From Streptococcus suis (GTDB lineage Bacteria; Bacillota; Bacilli; Lactobacillales; Streptococcaceae): DNA of 64,000 nt. A program made the translations under genes and the position numbers. The first letter of the stretch is position 1, and each line of letters starts with the position of its first letter. The stretch covers positions 186,001-250,000 of the forward strand of contig JAKTNK010000001.1 in NCBI GenBank assembly GCA_029593465.1, written 5' to 3'. This document shows, one piece after another, positions 21,735-31,433 of this stretch. The notes beneath the pieces were generated by a model. That model did no database searches. It had not been told where the DNA came from and saw only the letters and a list, made by a program, of their open reading frames with translations.

Positions 21735-24700
21735 TGTTACTACGTATTCATAATGCCAACCTTGAAAAGGTGGCGTACATTGATAATGACAAATCAGATA
21801 CGCTCCATTTTTACAATGATAAATGGTCACGTTTTCTTGAGACAGGGACATCTAGCTTTGAATTTACCGTCTTTAAACGGAGTATTAAGTCAGACTCTAT
21901 CAAAGAAAAAGCTTACTTGGCATTGACCGAGCGAGCTTTTGTTTCTTTTGATTATCGTGGGAAGACGTATCTGTTTAACGTGATGACAACAGATGAGACG
22001 GAACATGCGATTACCTGTTACTGTGAAAACTTAAATCTGGAATTGTTGAATGAGTATTGCGGACCTTACAAAGCTACGAAAGCCATGTCTTTTGTGGAGT
22101 ACTGCAATCTGTTTGATATTTTACGGTTTGGGGCAATCACCATTGGGAAAAATGAGGTTGAAGACCAAAAACGCACCATCGAATGGACTGGCCAAGACAC
22201 AGATTTAAAACGTCTGTTATCCATCGCCAACTATTTTGACGCTGAAATCGAATTTGAGACGCATCTTAAAAACGACTCGTCATTAAACACCTTCATCATG
22301 AATGTTTACAAAAAACATGATGATAAACATCAAGGCGTAGGACGTCGCAGAGAAGACGTTCTTTTAAGCTATGGCAAAAATGTTTCTGGTGTTCGTCGTA
22401 AGATTGACAAGACAGGGATATACAACGCCATCAGACCGACTGGCAAACGGACTGAAAATACCTCAACTGCGACTAAAACGGTAGCTAAAACGCCAAATGC
22501 ACAGCAGTCAGCTGTTACGACCTATGATGGCGGCGACCTAAGGTACGCCGGGAATACGTTGAAAAAGGATGTCATCAATACGCTATTGAAGTACTGTGTT
22601 GATTACAACATTTTGCCGTCTGGAGTCATCTCTCAGCTTTATGTGGAGTCGTTTTGGGGTAAATCCAATGTTGCTCGTGTGGATAATAACTGGGGCGGAT
22701 TGACATGGGGCGGTTCTGGCAATCGACCAAGCGGCGTCACAGTGACACGAGGCAGTGCAAGACCTCCCAGCGAAGGCGGTCATTACATGCATTTTTCCAA
22801 TCTCTCGGATTATTTCAAAGATTACATGTACCTTCTTGGCAAACAAGGATTGTACGCTGTTTCTGGTAAAAAGACGATTGATGAGTACACCAAAGGACTC
22901 TTTAGAGTCGGCGGTGCTCGGTATGACTATGCCGCAGCAGGCTATGGCCATTACGCTCCATTAATGCGTGATGTCCGTAATGGCGTTAACAAAAACAATA
23001 ACGGCGCCATGGACAAGCTGGATAAATTGGCGGCAGAAGGCTATAAGAACACCTCAACAGCCCCAAAAACAGCCATGACGGTTGACACCTTGGCTCGAAA
23101 AACGAAAGCAGCCTTGGATGAATTAAATGGTATGAAGGGTCGGCGGATTGGCTCTGGTCAATGTTATGCCATTGCGGCTTGGTTTGCTCAGAAATTAAAT
23201 GGGCCATGGCTCGGCGGGGGTGTTACCAATGGTTTTCGTGGCTTGCTTAAAGGCGGTATGGCAGCTGGCAATATCGGCGAGGATTACAACTGGTCGCAAT
23301 TTGGTTGGAAGGTCGTTAGACCTAAATCCGTTTCGGACATTATTCCTGGAACCATTGCCAACATCAAAATCAATCATGGCGGGCCTCAAATCGTGACTGG
23401 GGCATGGGGACATACCGTTGTCATTAAGGCCGTGTCTGGCGGTACAGTGACCGTTCTGGAACAAAACTATGCTAACAGGCAGTGGCTTGAGGAACGGCAG
23501 TACACAGCGAGCACCTATTTGAATGCCATCTCAACGCTTTGTTACCCGCCTGAAATCGCCTCAGGTAAGCGTATTGATGGCAAGGCGTCTCAACCTGTTG
23601 CGCAGCCAAAAGCCGGTAATAAGGCGGAAGTGGTAGAGCAAGAAGTTACTTTTGCGATTGATTCTAAACGAACGCAAGAATGGCGCAATGAAGATGGTGT
23701 CGTCGAGTTCTATCTCAAGAATGGTTTTCTTTATGCGCCGTTGTCTAAAGATTTGTACCCGTCAGCGTTTACGGGGATTGAAACAGCAGACAACTGGATT
23801 CGTAAAGACATCGAAGTTGACACAGATAGCGAGGATAAGCTCATTTCGGTCGCTTTGGCTGATTTGCGTAAAAACTGCTATCCCGCCATCAGCTATGAAA
23901 TAACTGGCTATCACGGTGATTTGGACATTGGTGATACCATCAAAATCACGGATTCTGAGTATGTTAATGGCTTGATATTAGAAGCACGCGTATCAGAGCA
24001 ACATCTGAGCTTCTCCAATCCAAGCGAAAACAGGACTATTTTTGCCAATTTCAAGGCTTTGGAAAACGAGGTATCCGATAGTTTAGAAGCTAGGATGGAA
24101 GCCTTGGCAGAGTTGGCCAAGCCGTATGAATTAAGGCTCAGCACCGATAAAGGGACGACCTTCATCAACCAACTGGGACGCTCTGTTCTGACACCAAAAC
24201 TAATCAAAGCGACTAAAGAATATGACGCAGATTTTATCTTTAAACATCAGGAAAACATTATTGGCGCTGGCTTGGAACTAGCCGTCGATGGGACAGATGT
24301 TACGGAAAGTTTGATTGTCACGGTAGAAGCTTACATCAACAATGACTTGATGGCCACGCAAGACGTGACTTTTGTCAATATTTCGGATGAATCCTTTGGC
24401 GTTATGGGCAGGGATGGCATTGTGCACACAGCCTATGCCAATAGTCCAGACGGTAGAGATGATTTTTCGTTGACGGACAGCAATCGTCACTATCTCGGTA
24501 TCTATACGGATAACGTTCCCGAAGATAGCCAAGATCCAAGTCGTTACCGTTGGTCTCGGATAACCGGAGCAGACGGAAAAGCTGGTAAAGGCATTGCGGA
24601 AGTCAGAACGTATTATTTATTATCAGCGGTTTCGTCAGGTATCTTGCGTAGCACAGGCGGATGGACAGAGACGCCGCAAGTCACAACGGAGGCAAAGCCC

Positions 24701-25384
24701 TATCTCTGGACCTACCGTGTCGAAATTTATACGGATGGCACGCAAAGCTTGTCAGAGCCATACATTATCGGATCTAAAGGCGCCAAAGGTGGCAAAGGTG
24801 ATAAGGGCGATAGAGGTGAGAAAGGCGATAGAGGGGAACCAGGCGCTCTTGATGAAGAGCAATTAAACCGCATCAACGAACGCATTGATTCCAAAGCTGA
24901 TGGCGCATTGACGGTTGACCAAATCAACATGTTGCAGGCATTGGCGCAACAAAATAAAGCAGAGCTCGAAGCTAGAGCAACGCTTGATGAGTTGTCACGC
25001 TTGCAGGTCTTTTTAAATGATATGCAGCGTCAAGATGAAGCTAGTCGTGAACAGACGAAAAATGATTTGCGCACATTGGCTGGACGAGTAGCTACCAACG
25101 TGCAACGACTCGGCGAAATGAAGCAGGTTACCGAATTTATGACGACTTATATCTCTCAATCCGAAGAAGGTATGGTTATCGGTAAGAAAGATAGCTCATC
25201 GCTTGTTAAAGTCAGCAACGACAAGATTTCATTTGTCTCTGGTGGTGATGAAGTTGCTTATATTTCCCAAGGGGTTCTCCATATTGACAATGGGGTATTT
25301 GCGCTATCGGTTAGGATTGGGCATTTCATCACACAGGCGCATCCTGACAACGAATTTATCAACATGACTTATTTCGTGCCTTAG
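21734..25384 (+). CDS. Tail-associated lysin (Tal) with glucosaminidase-like and CHAP domains
   Basis: 1216 aa from ATG 21734 (AGAGGTGG at 21721-21728); an in-frame GTG at 21725 is less likely. Residues 1-240 are the Prophage_tail/Tal base. An insert of about 400 residues follows. First a muramidase/glucosaminidase-like block (VISQLYVESFWGKSNVARVD, NNWGGLTWGG, FSNLSDYFKDYMYLLGKQGL), then a CHAP amidase/endopeptidase block (GSGQCYAIAAWFAQKLNG, GAWGHTVVIKAVSGGTVTVL). The base fold resumes (LYPSAFTGIE, YEITGYHGDLDIGDTIKI) and ends with a collagen-like GAKGGKGDKGDRGEKGDRG stretch and a coiled coil. It cuts the wall at infection and carries tip fibres. Confidence 0.88.
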   Translation: MLLRIHNANLEKVAYIDNDKSDTLHFYNDKWSRFLETGTSSFEFTVFKRSIKSDSIKEKAYLALTERAFVSFDYRGKTYLFNVMTTDETEHAITCYCENLNLELLNEYCGPYKATKAMSFVEYCNLFDILRFGAITIGKNEVEDQKRTIEWTGQDTDLKRLLSIANYFDAEIEFETHLKNDSSLNTFIMNVYKKHDDKHQGVGRRREDVLLSYGKNVSGVRRKIDKTGIYNAIRPTGKRTENTSTATKTVAKTPNAQQSAVTTYDGGDLRYAGNTLKKDVINTLLKYCVDYNILPSGVISQLYVESFWGKSNVARVDNNWGGLTWGGSGNRPSGVTVTRGSARPPSEGGHYMHFSNLSDYFKDYMYLLGKQGLYAVSGKKTIDEYTKGLFRVGGARYDYAAAGYGHYAPLMRDVRNGVNKNNNGAMDKLDKLAAEGYKNTSTAPKTAMTVDTLARKTKAALDELNGMKGRRIGSGQCYAIAAWFAQKLNGPWLGGGVTNGFRGLLKGGMAAGNIGEDYNWSQFGWKVVRPKSVSDIIPGTIANIKINHGGPQIVTGAWGHTVVIKAVSGGTVTVLEQNYANRQWLEERQYTASTYLNAISTLCYPPEIASGKRIDGKASQPVAQPKAGNKAEVVEQEVTFAIDSKRTQEWRNEDGVVEFYLKNGFLYAPLSKDLYPSAFTGIETADNWIRKDIEVDTDSEDKLISVALADLRKNCYPAISYEITGYHGDLDIGDTIKITDSEYVNGLILEARVSEQHLSFSNPSENRTIFANFKALENEVSDSLEARMEALAELAKPYELRLSTDKGTTFINQLGRSVLTPKLIKATKEYDADFIFKHQENIIGAGLELAVDGTDVTESLIVTVEAYINNDLMATQDVTFVNISDESFGVMGRDGIVHTAYANSPDGRDDFSLTDSNRHYLGIYTDNVPEDSQDPSRYRWSRITGADGKAGKGIAEVRTYYLLSAVSSGILRSTGGWTETPQVTTEAKPYLWTYRVEIYTDGTQSLSEPYIIGSKGAKGGKGDKGDRGEKGDRGEPGALDEEQLNRINERIDSKADGALTVDQINMLQALAQQNKAELEARATLDELSRLQVFLNDMQRQDEASREQTKNDLRTLAGRVATNVQRLGEMKQVTEFMTTYISQSEEGMVIGKKDSSSLVKVSNDKISFVSGGDEVAYISQGVLHIDNGVFALSVRIGHFITQAHPDNEFINMTYFVP

Positions 25385-25395
25385 AAAGGATTTTT

Positions 25396-27384
25396 ATGGT
25401 TGAATTTCGCAGTAGCGCTGATTCGAAAGGCTACTCTTTGAAGTTATGGGTTGACCAAGTTTCTCAATCCGAGTCTAATAATACGTCGCAGGTCAGACTG
25501 CGGCTTTTTTTAATCAATACCAGAACCACGTTCGCACAATATACCGTTAATGCCAGCGTTACGGCAGACGGTCAAAGAATTCCGTACAGTGGTCAACCAT
25601 CTGTCTTGGCTTACAACAGGACAACGTCTTTGATTGACAGAACTATCACCATCACTCACGGATCTAACGGAGCCAAGAGTTTCAACGTCTCAGCAACTTT
25701 AAGCGGCAGTGGTGGTTACTCGCCAAACACCATCAGCATTTCGAATCAGACGTTTACGTTAACGACAATTGCACGTTCTAGCGCTTTGAAGGTCTCTGAT
25801 TTAGTTCTGGGGGAAACAGCGACCATCAACGTCAATCGGACGAACACGTCTTATACGCATACGATAAGATGGCAGCTCGGCAGCCAAACGGGCACAGTCG
25901 CTAGTAATGTTGCGACGCAAACCACATGGCGACCAGATTATTCATTAGCTAGTCAAATTCCTAATTCTAAAACGGGAACGATGACGTTTTTTGTGGATAC
26001 TTACAACGGATCGACAAAACTAGGCACTGCCCAAGCCAAGGCAACAGTGACTGTTCCGGATAACATATATACCAAACCGACACTAACAACGGCTACATTA
26101 GCTGATGCCAATGCTAAGACGCAGACAATGGTCCGAGGCAACTCCTTTGTCCAAGTGTTTAGCGATATTGTGGTACATTTTGGTTCTGCCAGCGCTAAAT
26201 ATGGCGCTAGCATCGCAGGGTATTCCGCAGAGATTGTTGGACGGAATCAAACGACCAATGAAAATGGCGGGCATTTAGGTCCTATGGCATGGAATGGCTC
26301 AGCTATCGTGAGAGCTACTGTAACCGATAGCCGTGGCATCACCAGCAACAGTGTCGATATTCCGATTACGGTTCTAGAGTATGCGCCGCCAGCGTTGTCC
26401 TTCATCGCCAGACGTGGGAATCAATCGGAGAGTTCCAAGACAATCGTTGTTATCCGCAACGCCAAAATATCGCCATTGGTTGTCAATGGTAGTCAGACCA
26501 ACACCTTCAAACTGACTTTTAAAGTGGCAGAATCTGGAACCAATAACTTTGTGACAGATACTGGGACTGCTGGTACCAACAGTCGCTATATCCATCAATA
26601 TGTCAATTCAGAAGCCAATTTGCGAGGAGTTTACGATAACTTTAAGACTTACGACGTTATAGGGATTTTAGAAGATAATTTCACATCGACTGAATTTCGC
26701 ACGACTGTAACGACTGAGCGAGGCGTTTGGGGAGAAGCTGAGACGGCTTTTAGTTTTGGTAAGGTCCCTGAATTGCGAGAGGCGGTTGATAGTGCTTGGC
26801 CTTATTATTATAAAAATAAACCAATCCAGCACCATCAACTGACGACTGTCGATGGCGCAGCTTTGGACGAACAGGCTGTCGATTTCGACCGACATGAGCG
26901 TTCGGGGTATTTCCAAAAATCAGCTAGCGCTCCCCATAATCCCTCGTCTCAAGATGGTGTTTTGCATGTCCTTGGTGGCGATAGTCATCTGGTACAAATG
27001 TTTATCGAGCGGGATTCCCCTTACCGTATGTGGATACGGACACGGTCAGGCTCTCTCTGGAATGCTTGGAAGCATTATCTGACTAAAGATGATGTGTCTA
27101 GCGTTAGCACAAGCTGGCGATACATTGGCAACAGTTGCTATTACAAGCGTACTGGAGATATGGTTTCGCTAAAATACAATTTTCAAACGAATGGCTTGAG
27201 CCGTTTCACTATTGGTCATATCCCGTCTGAATTAGTGCCATCTGAGATGATGTTTATGCAGACGTCTTGGACCTTGGATCAGTATCCGATTACTATACAA
27301 GTCAATACGGATGGCAAAATAGAGTTCATCAATACCAGACGGTATTCTTACCGATACGCTGGTCAAATCGCTTGGGTTATCTAA
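25396..27384 (+). CDS. Receptor-binding tail protein (DUF859)
   Basis: 662 aa. It begins VEFRSSADSKGYSLKLWVDQ and has VNASVTADGQRIPYSGQPSV, NGAKSFNVSATLSGSGGYSP and VTVPDNIYTKPTLTTATL, the DUF859 family of streptococcal phage tail proteins. It ends with a fibre tip like those that bind surface sugars (DGVLHVLGGDSHLVQMFI, ISYYKRTGDMVSLKYNFQT-like). It most likely decides host strain binding. A short gap with AGAAAGG precedes the start. Confidence 0.8.
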   Translation: MVEFRSSADSKGYSLKLWVDQVSQSESNNTSQVRLRLFLINTRTTFAQYTVNASVTADGQRIPYSGQPSVLAYNRTTSLIDRTITITHGSNGAKSFNVSATLSGSGGYSPNTISISNQTFTLTTIARSSALKVSDLVLGETATINVNRTNTSYTHTIRWQLGSQTGTVASNVATQTTWRPDYSLASQIPNSKTGTMTFFVDTYNGSTKLGTAQAKATVTVPDNIYTKPTLTTATLADANAKTQTMVRGNSFVQVFSDIVVHFGSASAKYGASIAGYSAEIVGRNQTTNENGGHLGPMAWNGSAIVRATVTDSRGITSNSVDIPITVLEYAPPALSFIARRGNQSESSKTIVVIRNAKISPLVVNGSQTNTFKLTFKVAESGTNNFVTDTGTAGTNSRYIHQYVNSEANLRGVYDNFKTYDVIGILEDNFTSTEFRTTVTTERGVWGEAETAFSFGKVPELREAVDSAWPYYYKNKPIQHHQLTTVDGAALDEQAVDFDRHERSGYFQKSASAPHNPSSQDGVLHVLGGDSHLVQMFIERDSPYRMWIRTRSGSLWNAWKHYLTKDDVSSVSTSWRYIGNSCYYKRTGDMVSLKYNFQTNGLSRFTIGHIPSELVPSEMMFMQTSWTLDQYPITIQVNTDGKIEFINTRRYSYRYAGQIAWVI

Positions 27385-27432
27385 GACTAACCTCAAATAT
27401 CGCTGGCATCGTACTGCCTAGGAAGGAGAACT

Positions 27433-27723
27433 ATGCACTTTACACCCGAGGACATATCACTGTTTGTGGCTTTTGTTGGTACTTGTTTAGGCATTTATGG
27501 TCGGTTCAAGGGAGAGATTATTGCCCAAGAAAAGCGGATGACCGTTCTTGAAAAAGATAATGAGTTCTTAAAAGAATTTAAACAATCTGCGACGCAACGT
27601 TTAAACAATCATGAAGAACAAAACAAGGCTATCTTGGTCTTGGCCGAACAGGTCAAGACGCTTAGTGAAGATGTCAAAGAATTAAAAACATTGATTACAA
27701 AGGAGAATTTAAATGTCAATTAA
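27433..27723 (+). CDS. Holin-associated membrane protein (XhlA-like)
   Basis: 96 aa. One N-terminal span (ISLFVAFVGTCLGIYGRF) followed by a long coiled coil (EKRMTVLEKDNEFLKEFKQS, LVLAEQVKTLSEDVKELKTL). This is the haemolysin XhlA / small holin-partner layout. It overlaps the phi LC3 holin gene by 11 bp, so the two are likely co-translated. AAGGAGAA precedes the start. Confidence 0.7.
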   Translation: MHFTPEDISLFVAFVGTCLGIYGRFKGEIIAQEKRMTVLEKDNEFLKEFKQSATQRLNNHEEQNKAILVLAEQVKTLSEDVKELKTLITKENLNVN

Positions 27724-27967
27724 TTGGAAACTACGTTTAAAGAATAAAGCTTTTTGGCTTTCAGCGATTCCTGCTTTTTTGCTGGTCATTCAAGCTGTTG
27801 CAGGAGTAGTTGGCTATACATTGCATTTTGATGACTTGGGCAATAAACTGCTCGTTGTTGTCAATGCCGTCTTTGCCTTTTTGACCATCTTAGGCATTGT
27901 CAATGATCCAACGACAACTGGCTTGTCAGACAGCTCACGAGCAATGTCTTACACAGAACCACGCTAG
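27713..27967 (+). CDS. Phage holin, phi LC3 family
   Basis: 84 aa. INWKLRLKNKAFWLSAIPAF, LLVIQAVAGVVGYTLHFDDL, VVNAVFAFLTILGIVNDPTT and TGLSDSSRAMSYTEPR, the full phi LC3 signature with two membrane spans. It times lysis by making membrane holes for the endolysin encoded 9 bp downstream. Confidence 0.92.
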   Translation: MSINWKLRLKNKAFWLSAIPAFLLVIQAVAGVVGYTLHFDDLGNKLLVVVNAVFAFLTILGIVNDPTTTGLSDSSRAMSYTEPR

Positions 27968-27976
27968 GAGGCATTT

Positions 27977-28801
27977 ATGAACGGAGATACTTTAATTAAC
28001 TGGTTCGAGTCACGCAGAGGCAAGCTCACTTACAGCATGCTTGGCAGCCGAAATGGCGCAGATGGTACAGCGGACTGCTCTGGTTCTATATCACAGGCTT
28101 TAAAAGAAGCGGGCATTCCGATTGTTGGTTTGCCATCGACGGTGACTCTCGGCAATCAATTAGCTAAGAACGGTTTTTACCGTGTGTCGAAAAATCAAGA
28201 TTGGGAAGCCAAACGTTGCGACATTGTTCTGATGTCGTGGGGTTATGACATGTCTTCGTCAGGAGGTGCTGGTGGTCATGTTGGCGTCATGACTAGCGCT
28301 GATAACTTTATCAGCGTTGATTTCTACACTGGCGGACAAGCAGGTACAGCTGTTTCTAGCCATCGTTGGAATGATTACTATAATACTAATCGCCCTGTTT
28401 ACATTGAGGTTTGGCGTTACAATGGTAAGGTTGCATCAGCTCCTGCTAAGGCACAAGAAAAAGCCTTTTACAAGGCTGATGAGGTTAGATTTGTCAACGG
28501 TATTTATCAGATTAAATGCGATTACTTGGCGCCAATTGGTTTTGACTGGACGGAGAACGGCATTCCGGTAGCCATGGTTAATTGGTGCGACAAGGACGGC
28601 AAAAACATCAAAGATGGCGCTGACAAGGATTTCAAAGCTGGCATGTATTTCACTTTTATCGGCGATGAAAACCATATCGCTGATACTGGCGTTGGCGGTT
28701 ACTATGGTGGTTATTACTGGCGCCAATTCAATTTTGGTCAGTTTGGACCAGTCTGGTTATCAACATGGCATAAAGATGATTTAGTCAATTATCATCGTTA
28801 G
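27977..28801 (+). CDS. Endolysin: Amidase_5 domain plus zoocin-type wall-binding domain
   Basis: 274 aa. The N-terminal 145 residues have DGTADCSGSISQALKEAGIP (catalytic Cys) and GGAGGHVGVMTSADNFISVD (His), the Amidase_5 (NlpC/P60-like) peptidoglycan hydrolase. After a short alanine-rich linker, residues 160-274 read VRFVNGIYQIKCDYLAPIGF, NGIPVAMVNWCDKDG, YYWRQFNFGQFGPVWLSTW, a zoocin A-type target recognition domain. It breaks the streptococcal wall at lysis. No signal peptide, so it needs the holin. Confidence 0.88.
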   Translation: MNGDTLINWFESRRGKLTYSMLGSRNGADGTADCSGSISQALKEAGIPIVGLPSTVTLGNQLAKNGFYRVSKNQDWEAKRCDIVLMSWGYDMSSSGGAGGHVGVMTSADNFISVDFYTGGQAGTAVSSHRWNDYYNTNRPVYIEVWRYNGKVASAPAKAQEKAFYKADEVRFVNGIYQIKCDYLAPIGFDWTENGIPVAMVNWCDKDGKNIKDGADKDFKAGMYFTFIGDENHIADTGVGGYYGGYYWRQFNFGQFGPVWLSTWHKDDLVNYHR

Positions 28802-28809
28802 GAGGTATT

Positions 28810-30978
28810 ATGACGTGTAGCAACTCGGTCAATCTAGAGCAGCTAGATGGCGGTACCGTTATCAAGCAAGGCGATGTGTCCAGTCGGTTTGAATACCGTT
28901 TGCTGGATGAAAATAACGAGGTCATTCCATTAGCAGGTCGTGAAGCCAAGATAAGCATTGGAAAAAGCGGGTATTTGTATTTTGAGACACGTACGACTGT
29001 TTCTGAAACCAATACCGTCAGCTTTACCATCACTTCTGTCTTGCCAGTCGGGACACATCGTGTTGAGGTTGCTTGTGCGGGTTATGTCTTTCCATCGGAT
29101 AAATCAACGACGATTACTGTCAAGAAATCTCACGAAGAGTACGCTGTGGCAGGAGCGCTTGACAAGGTTTATTATGATGATACGGAGCTTAGAGAAGGCT
29201 TGTCAGAAGTTTCATCAAAGGTAGCTGAGCAAGCTGATGACATCGCAAGTGTTAAAACGTCTGTTGGTGATATTCAAGAGGAGTATGATAGCCGTTTACG
29301 GACCTTAGAAGCCAAAGAGGATTTTGACGATAGTGCGCTGAAAGCTAAAGATTCTGAACAGGATGGTCGTTTATCGACCTTGGAAGAAGCCACAGCGCAA
29401 GTCCCAGAGCTACGTTCAAACCTAACTTCTGAAAAAGAAGCTAGGCTTGAGGCTTTGGCAGCTGTTGATAGTCGCTTGCAAGTTTTGGAAGCTAAGCCAG
29501 ACTTTGACGACAGCGAACTTAAAGCAAAAGACGTTGAACAAGACGGGCGCTTGCAGTCCTTGGAAGATAAGACGGCAAGTCTTGATAGCTTGCGAGACGG
29601 GCTTAGCCAAAATAAAAGTGATTTAGCTGAATTTAAGGCGGCTCAATCTGCGACTAATTCGGAATTAGATAGTCGTTTGGATGTGCTAGAAACCAAAGAG
29701 GATTTTGACGATAGTGCTTTAAAGGCCAAGGACCTTGAGCAAGATGGTCGCTTGCAGGTCTTGGAGGGTCAGACGGATGAGACGAAACAGGGGCTCACCG
29801 CTATTCAGAGGACGGTCTCTGACTTTAAGGGCACTCAGGAGACGGTTCAATCGGCCTTCAATAGCCGTTTACAAAGGCTAGAGGAGAAACCAGACTTTGA
29901 TGATAGTAAGCTCAAAGCTAAAGACGTGGAGCAGGACGGTCGTTTATCAGGCTTAGAAGATAAGGCTAGGACTTTGGAGCTAGCAAGTAGCACACAAAAT
30001 GAAACCCTCACAGAGCTTGATAGCCGTTTGTCTGCCAATACTCAGCGGTTACAAGCCTTAGAGATTAAACCTGATTTTGACCCAAGTCCTCTTAAGGCTA
30101 AAGATTCTGAACAAGATGAGCGTCTATCGGCTTTGGAAGGCGAAGCTGCACAGATTTCTGAATTGCAGTCTAGTGTCTCTGCCGAAAAGCAGGAGCGAAA
30201 AGAAGCGCTTGAAGGGGTCACTCATCGCCTTCAGACTTTGGAAGAGAAACCTGATTTTGATTCAAGTAACTTAGAAGCCAAAGACCGAGAACTGGAAGAG
30301 CAATTGTCACGCTTGCACAATTATGATGATAGTGAACTACGTCGAAAAGCTGAGCAACAGGAACAAACGCTGTTAAATATGACGCAAGCCCTTGGCAAAG
30401 GTATTGTGGAGGTAGCAGTCGTTAATAAGCTGATTTATGACATGCCAGGGTTTGAGTTCTATAATACAGATGCTTCGGTAAAAGCATTGGCAAGTTATCT
30501 CCACGATAATCGTCTTGACTATAGCATTGCCAATATGCGTGAGATGAGCCGTGTCAATCATCAAGAGCTTGTCGCTAATTTGAGTTCTGCTAGTCGAGAG
30601 CAAGGGCAGAAGTTAACCTTAACTTACCAACCAAAACGCCTGCCGGATAATTTTAGACTGCTCGCTTACACTGACCAATACCGCTATGATGCGGTTCGGT
30701 CCGCTAATTACGGTGGTATCGGAGCTAACAACAGCCATCTCGCTATCTTTTACATCGGGACAGACCCTGTTTTTTACGTGATGCACCCTAAAGACAAGCA
30801 AGTTTCCTTGATGACGGATTACAATGACTATGCCTTTGGCATGGTTAAAAGCATCAAGTTACAAACCAAAATGGATTACAATCAACGTTTTAGCATTACG
30901 AAACTAATGTTTCGAACGGACACTAGCCTTCAGAACCGAATGGTGGAATACAAAGCTGTTTTACAGCTGATTGATTAA
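28810..30978 (+). CDS. Baseplate/fibre protein: BppU-like head and repeated coiled-coil shaft
   Basis: 722 aa, ATG behind GGAGGTATT. Residues 1-115 read as a BppU N-terminal domain (GGTVIKQGDVSSRFEYRLLD, GREAKISIGKSGYLYFETRT, VAGALDKVYYD). Residues 155-510 contain six imperfect copies of RL-x2-LE-x-KPDFDDS-x-LKAKD-x-EQDGRL, about 60-68 residues apart, separated by heptad stretches: a long trimeric-type shaft with hinge-like inserts. The last 200 residues form a globular tip. It lies downstream of the endolysin, away from other tail genes, so it is probably an exchangeable side fibre. Confidence 0.7.
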   Translation: MTCSNSVNLEQLDGGTVIKQGDVSSRFEYRLLDENNEVIPLAGREAKISIGKSGYLYFETRTTVSETNTVSFTITSVLPVGTHRVEVACAGYVFPSDKSTTITVKKSHEEYAVAGALDKVYYDDTELREGLSEVSSKVAEQADDIASVKTSVGDIQEEYDSRLRTLEAKEDFDDSALKAKDSEQDGRLSTLEEATAQVPELRSNLTSEKEARLEALAAVDSRLQVLEAKPDFDDSELKAKDVEQDGRLQSLEDKTASLDSLRDGLSQNKSDLAEFKAAQSATNSELDSRLDVLETKEDFDDSALKAKDLEQDGRLQVLEGQTDETKQGLTAIQRTVSDFKGTQETVQSAFNSRLQRLEEKPDFDDSKLKAKDVEQDGRLSGLEDKARTLELASSTQNETLTELDSRLSANTQRLQALEIKPDFDPSPLKAKDSEQDERLSALEGEAAQISELQSSVSAEKQERKEALEGVTHRLQTLEEKPDFDSSNLEAKDRELEEQLSRLHNYDDSELRRKAEQQEQTLLNMTQALGKGIVEVAVVNKLIYDMPGFEFYNTDASVKALASYLHDNRLDYSIANMREMSRVNHQELVANLSSASREQGQKLTLTYQPKRLPDNFRLLAYTDQYRYDAVRSANYGGIGANNSHLAIFYIGTDPVFYVMHPKDKQVSLMTDYNDYAFGMVKSIKLQTKMDYNQRFSITKLMFRTDTSLQNRMVEYKAVLQLID

Positions 30979-30992
30979 AAAGGAGAATACAC

Positions 30993-31316
30993 ATGACAAA
31001 AACCATTGAATTATCAACATACACTATCGAAGAATTAGATAACTTAGTTTTTCAAGCAGAACAAGCTCGTATTGCTAAAAGTGAAGCAAAAGTTGCCGAA
31101 AAAGAAGCCATCAAAGCCAAAACAGGCAAGCATATTAAGGCCTTGGAAAAGCTCTTGGGTGCGGATAAGAATCCTAATGCGGACACTATCCGTGGCTTAC
31201 GTAACTTCACACCAGATGACTATGAGCTGTTTAAGGACACAACCTTAGTGCTGCTCATTGATGCTCTTGAGCAACTAGCATTACGTACAATCGACGCTTT
31301 AAAAATTAGCCAATAA
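30993..31316 (+). CDS. Small helical phage protein (107 aa)
   Basis: Behind AAAGGAG. Almost wholly helical: TYTIEELDNLVFQAEQARIA, KSEAKVAEKEAIKAKTGKHI and DALEQLALRTIDALKISQ. No family recognised. It ends the tail-lysis transcript directly before a strong terminator, so it may be a fibre chaperone or an accessory to the preceding fibre gene; this is inference from position. Confidence 0.55.
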   Translation: MTKTIELSTYTIEELDNLVFQAEQARIAKSEAKVAEKEAIKAKTGKHIKALEKLLGADKNPNADTIRGLRNFTPDDYELFKDTTLVLLIDALEQLALRTIDALKISQ

Positions 31317-31349
31317 AAAAAGGAGGAAAGCTCCTTGTGATTAAGACAG

Positions 31350-31378
31350 ACCGCTCAGAGAAATCTGGGCGGTTTTTT
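31350..31378 (+). terminator. Terminator of the late structural transcript
   Basis: ACCGCTCAGA (31350-31359), loop GAAA, TCTGGGCGGT (31364-31373), then TTTTTT. One G-T pair in a 10-bp stem with a GAAA tetraloop makes it strong. A smaller hairpin AAGGAG/CTCCTT precedes it at 31319-31335. Confidence 0.9.
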
Positions 31379-31398
31379 GCGTTTTTGAATAGGAAAAG

Positions 31399-31427
31399 TT
31401 GACAAAACCAAAAGCAAATGATACATT
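31399..31427 (+). promoter_or_regulatory. Promoter before the terminal noncoding RNA/moron
   Basis: TTGACA (31399-31404), spacer of 17, TACATT (31422-31427). It lies just after the late terminator, so the sequence and moron gene that follow have their own expression, possibly in the lysogen. Confidence 0.7.
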
Positions 31428-31433
31428 AATGAC

